From Phycomyces nitens (taxonomy: Eukaryota > Mucoromycota > Mucoromycetes > Mucorales > Phycomycetaceae), in the NCBI GenBank assembly GCA_022702545.1, contig JAHRBC010000003.1, forward strand, positions 3,348,001 through 3,412,000: a stretch of 64,000 bases of DNA. The letters run 5' to 3'. The notes below the pieces were generated by a model. It made no database searches. It was not told the DNA's origin and saw nothing but the letters and a program-made list of their open reading frames with translations. This document shows positions 59,341 to 64,000 of this stretch, one piece after another (the first letter of the stretch is position 1; every line of letters begins with the position of its first letter). The position numbers and the translations under genes are program-made.

Positions 59341-60366
59341 CAAATCATAAAACACTTTATAAAATCAATCAACCCATATAGAATCTTTAATGAACAAAAT
59401 TTATGTAAGGGGCGTTTCCATTTGCGCTCATCCTGTGTAATAATTAGTGTGGGGCTCATGTTGCTGTAGAAACCAAAGAATCCGCAGAAACAAAAGAGAA
59501 ACATAAAAAACATTGGTTGACTTGTAGTGCACGGTCCAACCTACTTATCTATCGACAGCTAGTTAAAATGGCAATGCTCAGCCCTGATGTCCTCTATCTT
59601 TTTTTATTTTTTACCATAAAGCCTCATAATTAGCCTCAGTGACAATGTGCATATCTTACATTTCAGTGACAGTATAACGGTCACAAACGGTTAATTGTAT
59701 AGCACACATGTTACAGGAATACATACATACATACATAAATAAATAAATACATTAAAGGAACACACATATATATATATTCAATCGATAACAATATGCAGTA
59801 TATAGAAGTACAGTCCTTCATATATATAAACTTCTATTTTGTATAACATTACTTTCTTGGACTGTGGATCAAGGTACCCAAGATATTTCTTACTTTATAA
59901 AACCACGAAAATACTCTTCTCAGTCTAGACGTTGATGTACAGATAATAGAATAATGGTAATTTCACATATACAATGACATGAATTACAGTATATGCATAT
60001 TATATTAACATTTAATATACAAAAATAAATATCTGTGTTTCTATCTTATGAAAATCAAATATGATATAGGAGATAATGTTTACAGTCATTCTACTTGGTT
60101 GATCAGGGCGAGTAAGGGGGAGAATGGGGTGTGGTTTTGCTTTCAATTTTTTTTAAATGAAATAAAATAAGAATTACAATAAAACATGGAAACCAATATA
60201 TCTCATACATCTTGTAAAACACCATGTGGGTTTCTTGAATATTTTCTTTCTTGAATATTTAAGATCCGGTGTTTAAAAATATAGAGACACCGAAACGCCT
60301 ATTTAAAATTATAGGATTTCAACCTAAAAAGAGATGATTGCAAGATATTTTAGAGATGGCCAAAAA

Positions 60367-60393
60367 GACGATTGGGACGATTGGGACGATTGG
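60367..60393. repeat. Three perfect tandem copies of gacgattgg
   Basis: Nine-base units repeat exactly three times in otherwise AT-rich DNA, about 130 bases beyond the last recognisable codon of the minus-strand Fanzor relic, where the 3' end of such elements lies. Confidence 0.9.
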
Positions 60394-60499
60394 AAAATAT
60401 TACTAGGTGATTTTTTTGGAAATCATTTACACACCTGCGAATGAGACAAGTGATTCATGGTGTCTTGGAAATTAATCACTATACTATCAAACCACTATT

Positions 60500-61480
60500 A
60501 CAAACTCAAGATGGCTTCAAACAATCTTGGTTTGGCCATCTAATAAAAGAGTGCATCAATATGACTTGTATACCTTTATTTTCTCTCTTGAAAACTTGTA
60601 CTTGATCGAGGTACTTTTGTTCGTTTGTGATCGTGGGTTAGAAATCCTTTTAAATTGTTCTAGTTTCCCGTCTTTGCATTTTGGACAAAATGTCAAAGTG
60701 TTTTACTCATTAATAATTAAACATGCCTATACTCTTTGAACGGTTTTCTTACCATTTCCACGTATTGGTTTTTTAAACCTTTTGCTGTTAAATTTCTACC
60801 CATGATGATAATGTAGTCCTCTCCGAGTCCTGCAATCTTCTTGCTCATGATACCAACAGTTTTATCTTTCAGAAAGAAAGAAATTCTTTATTTTTGTTTG
60901 TATAATACTTTTAAATATTCTGAATATTTTTATACGTCTCCTATTGAAGCCAGACACTTTAAATATGCTTCTCACCGCCTGACTAGCTCGGGCGTCATTT
61001 CTTTTAACTTTTTGAACTTTCTTGCCTTGATTTCCTAATTACACTGATTGCATGTATACCATGGGTTTCCGCTATTTTTAACCTTACAGTTCTTGTGCAT
61101 ATAATAAAAGTCATCTCTTTGACCAAGATCCATAAATATACATCTATTAGTTGTCTTTTAAAGCTGTTTGGTTGTCAGTATATATTTATATTCACAATTA
61201 TCAACATTCTTTTCAGGAGAGTATGTAAGAGCACCACACTTACAACTTTTTCTTTTTTCATGGACTTTGGTACTGAACCAGTGCTATTGGTTTGAAGTAT
61301 ACCGCAAAACTTCATATACTTTTCCACACCTTGTCCAGCCATTGTCTTTCATGGTATATTTGGTACCTTTTCCTAAATCAATCTTTTTGTTGAATTTTAA
61401 AAGTACCGAAACCTTTATATAATATTTTAATCCAAAAAAAAAACATAGTACTGATAGCCAGACAGCAAGGGACATATAAC
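60500..61480 (-). pseudogene. Fanzor (eukaryotic TnpB-like RNA-guided nuclease) relic
   Basis: Reading the minus strand with frameshifts: LKFNKKIDLGKGTKYTMKDN (near 61400), CKCGALTYSP (near 61250), then TTNRCIFMDLGQRDDFYYMH at 61095-61155, matching the RuvC-I block (IDPGRRD-like) of Mucoromycota Fanzor/TnpB-type proteins. Next come YTCNQ (61045-61060), KFKKLKEM, a GRNLTAKGLKNQYVEMVRKP segment (near 60780), then LIINE..NTLTFCPKCKDGK with EQFKRISNP at about 60620-60705, which fits the CPxC..LE.F..V.NPRP zinc-finger region, and FIRW near 60545 for the HGLLRC block. At least four stops and several shifts make it inactive. In active systems this protein uses an omega-RNA from its 3' side to cut DNA. 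Family recall is from memory; the order of motifs is the main support. Confidence 0.55.
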
Positions 61481-64000
61481 CTTAAATTGAAACACACAAA
61501 TGATTCTAAACGAGATCGTTTGAGGATTTAAGATACCTTGAAATACTTTTTTTTTAAAAAAAATGTTCTCGAGGGTTTGATTTACAATCATGGTATATTA
61601 CATCATCCAAAAAAAAATTCTTGGGCTTTCACGGTTACCAAGAACCAGAGGAGATTTCAGGTACATATAGAAAACATTTCAAGCTTTTGTAGGCTTTCGG
61701 TCCTCCACCCGAGCCATTTGATCGGGTTTTAAGGCCGTTTGTTTCAAGTATTAAATAAAGGAATACAAATCCATAATGTGCCAAGAAAGCAAATAATTTT
61801 TAATACTTTCTCATTTATTTAAAGCTATATTTCGCCATCAAACCTCTGATGTATTTTTACATCCACAACTATTTTGGAAACCATGCTTTTTTTAAATACA
61901 CTTTAAAGTCAATGTATGATATACTCGTACCAATGTATTAAGGCCTATTTTCCTGTATTGCTGTAAATCATTGAATTGTGAATCGATTATGTTGAAAATA
62001 ATTCTTTTGTAGTCTCAATGAAAAGTTGCCTTGTAATTATGAAAATGAACTACATCAAACATTTTTATCAAGTTTCACATGCAAGTCTGGAGATAGTCCC
62101 AAAGAAAATAAGTTTGTTCTGCGGTAAAGCCACCTTAAATGATTGATTAACTGTAGCCAAAAAAAGTTATATGATATATCTTATTCAAATCAATTTGAAC
62201 AAAACCATTAAAGGAAATATCACCACTCAATTGTATATCAAAACATCAACGAAAAAAAAAAACAGATAGATTTTCAACCCCTCTTTTACTTGAAAGCAAA
62301 TAAATAAACCCAGATTATGTATCTTGCTAAATGTTCAATGGATTTCTCCAGTAGTCCAAGTTGTTCCCTGTGGTCATCTACCGTGTTTTCATTAATAAAT
62401 CGCAAACTTTCAATATATATATATATATATTACACATTGGTAAAAATATAGGTAAAATAAAAATAACATTTAAACGTATCAGTGAAAATCTAAACTCTCA
62501 GAGAGCAGTGTTTAATACGGCAATACTTTTTAAATAGAGAGAGAGAAAATATTTATACCGAGAATAAAGCACAGCAGATTCCTCTATTGATTAACTTTTT
62601 ATAAATTCTCTAGATGCTCTTAGCAGCGTTATCATTCCACAATCTTGATTAATAAAGGCACTGTGAAGAACAACTGTAGCAAAGCCTAATATCAGTCGGT
62701 AGTATTTATACAAGACCTGTTGTATTGAAAATAATTTAGTTTTATGAAAACATGATATTTTCAATAAAGCACAGTTGCTTGTAGACTTTTGTACTAATTG
62801 CATCTATCAACTATTAGATTTCCATATTGTATTTTCTTTAGTTCTTGGTACAGAGCGTCATTACTTCCAACTCTTAGCCTCTCGTATTTATAGAATATTT
62901 TTCCTCGTTTAAAAGCAAAAGGAAGTTACGGAATTTTTTCTATTTTCTCCCAATTAATGCTATGGCGTCTGGAAGGCTTCTTTATACTAAAATTACAAGT
63001 ACATATTAAAAACACCAGGTTGTTTTATTGAATTTAATATATTTATCTTGGACTGGTCAAATGTTGAAAACATTTCTTGGTCTGCAGCTCCCTTTCTTTC
63101 TTGGATAATGCCTTTTATCCCTATTGATAAAAATACTGTCCATTGGAATTAAAGATACAATTTATTTTTTTTAAAAAAATACGAATAACATACATGAAGT
63201 ATTGTCCGAGAGACATTGATTCTGTTGCCTATATTTTAAGGAATAATTTTGCTGTAACTTTTCTTTCAAGCTTTTTATTTTCTTCCTTTTATGTCTTTCG
63301 AGCTTGTGTGTATATAATATTCTATTTTAGAGTATCTTTATAGATCTTATAGAGACTCTCCTTTAAGACAAGTAGAAGGAAAAACTTGCACTCAACTATG
63401 ATAGACACTGTAAAGAAGGTTTTTTTTTGTACTATCTTAATTCCCAATCCTTCAACACCTTTAGTATCAATATTTAATTCATCAAAAAGAAAAGTAATGT
63501 CATCTCCATACTGATTAATCTTTTATACAATATATAGCATTTTATAATCTGGTCTTTATGTTAAAATATTGTATTAACACGACATTTACAAATTCGGATC
63601 ACAACCAGATACATATGTATCTCTCAATTTACATCATTTCAATATTAATGATAGCTATATATATGTGCTTTCGGTCTAATTAAAAACATATAATCATCTT
63701 TCATCTATTACTAAAAGACTCGGTCTGTAAGCCTTTCTTTTTATAAATCTTTGAGATATCTCGTTAGATACTTTTATGGATATTAATAAAAGGCATGAGT
63801 TAATTTAACACTCTTTTTGTATTACTCATTAATATAATTCTGGTATTGTTGTGTATTTTCGAAAAGAATTACGATCTATCAAGAATATTGACTTAAATAT
63901 TACAGCTAAATACAAATTTTAACCTGAAAAGGAGCCTATCAAAAAAAAAACCTGGACAAATCGGAAAATTTAATTGGCTGAATATTTTCACAAGAGGTCA
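61481..64000. other. AT-rich region with possible eroded 5' parts of the Fanzor element
   Basis: No intact gene. Minus-strand pieces are coding-like: about 70 codons at 62591-62803, and INQYGDDITFLFDELNIDTK at about 63460-63520. They lie in the right orientation to be upstream parts of the Fanzor relic or of another element, but motifs are not diagnostic. A TA run lies at 62416-62431. Confidence 0.35.

Larger units (their letters stand above)
58561..60499. other. AT-rich intergenic region
   Basis: No gene. It holds ACTTAAT repeats (58833-58860), three 13-bp units at 59302-59340, an ATAC/AAAT run near 59725-59745, and three 9-bp units at 60367-60393 next to the Fanzor relic. Confidence 0.5.

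Overview
The window is nuclear DNA of a filamentous fungus, most likely Mucoromycota (Mucorales-like). The genes are split by many short introns (about 38-150 nt), intergenic DNA is very AT-rich, and relics belong to transposon families that I associate with Mucorales. I rebuilt gene models by joining exons so that phase and family conservation both hold. Every complete model sums to a whole number of codons. Exon coordinates are in the entries; no search or RNA data could be run.

Layout, left to right. 1-648 (-): Q/QA-repeat protein, cut by the window edge. 2.0-4.4 kb: decayed LINE and an unexplained frame-shifted fragment. 5.2-6.4 kb: decayed Tc1/mariner element whose tail recurs at 49.7-50.1 kb. 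10.0-11.1 kb (-): PAS-kinase-type protein kinase. 13.1-13.9 kb (-): ribosomal protein L7. 15.3-16.5 kb (+): G-protein beta subunit. 18.3-19.9 kb (+): ethanolamine-phosphate cytidylyltransferase. 21.3-22.2 kb: putative LTR-like insertion abutting an intron-containing tRNA-Ile(UAU). 24.1 kb (+): small Cys-rich protein. 24.9-26.8 kb (+): APP1-type phosphatidate phosphatase. 26.9-27.5 kb (-): NAA30 acetyltransferase, divergent from a small coiled-coil protein (27.6-28.3 kb, +). 28.7-31.5 kb (+): Zn2Cys6 transcription factor. 31.7-35.3 kb (-): SPX-EXS (SYG1/XPR1) protein, divergent from DIS3L-type exoribonuclease (35.9-40.9 kb, +). 41.3-41.9 kb (-): short SFR1/MEI5-like recombination protein. 43-44 kb: gag-like remnant. 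44.6-45.1 kb: non-coding snoRNA host with an intronic C/D candidate and U14. 47.1-48.8 kb (-): alpha-tubulin. 50.1-51.6 kb: relic of a multicopy fungal ORF family. 52.2-53.0 kb (+): bHLH factor. 53.3-54.4 kb (+): mitochondrial FLX1/SLC25A32-type carrier, convergent with a rhodanese/Cdc25-like phosphatase (54.5-55.0 kb, -). 56.7-58.6 kb (+): membrane glycosyltransferase. 60.5-61.5 kb (-): decayed Fanzor (eukaryotic TnpB-like) gene. The remainder to 64 kb is AT-rich and largely featureless.

The intact genes are housekeeping and regulatory genes with no shared pathway, although several touch phospholipid and phosphate metabolism (PCYT2-like, APP1-like, SYG1-like, a bHLH of the INO/PHO4 type). 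I see no biosynthetic cluster, CRISPR array or complete new mobile system. The most notable signals are a probable U12-type AT-AC intron in the DIS3L gene, four GC-AG introns all opening with GCAAGT, the Fanzor relic, and the U14 snoRNA locus.
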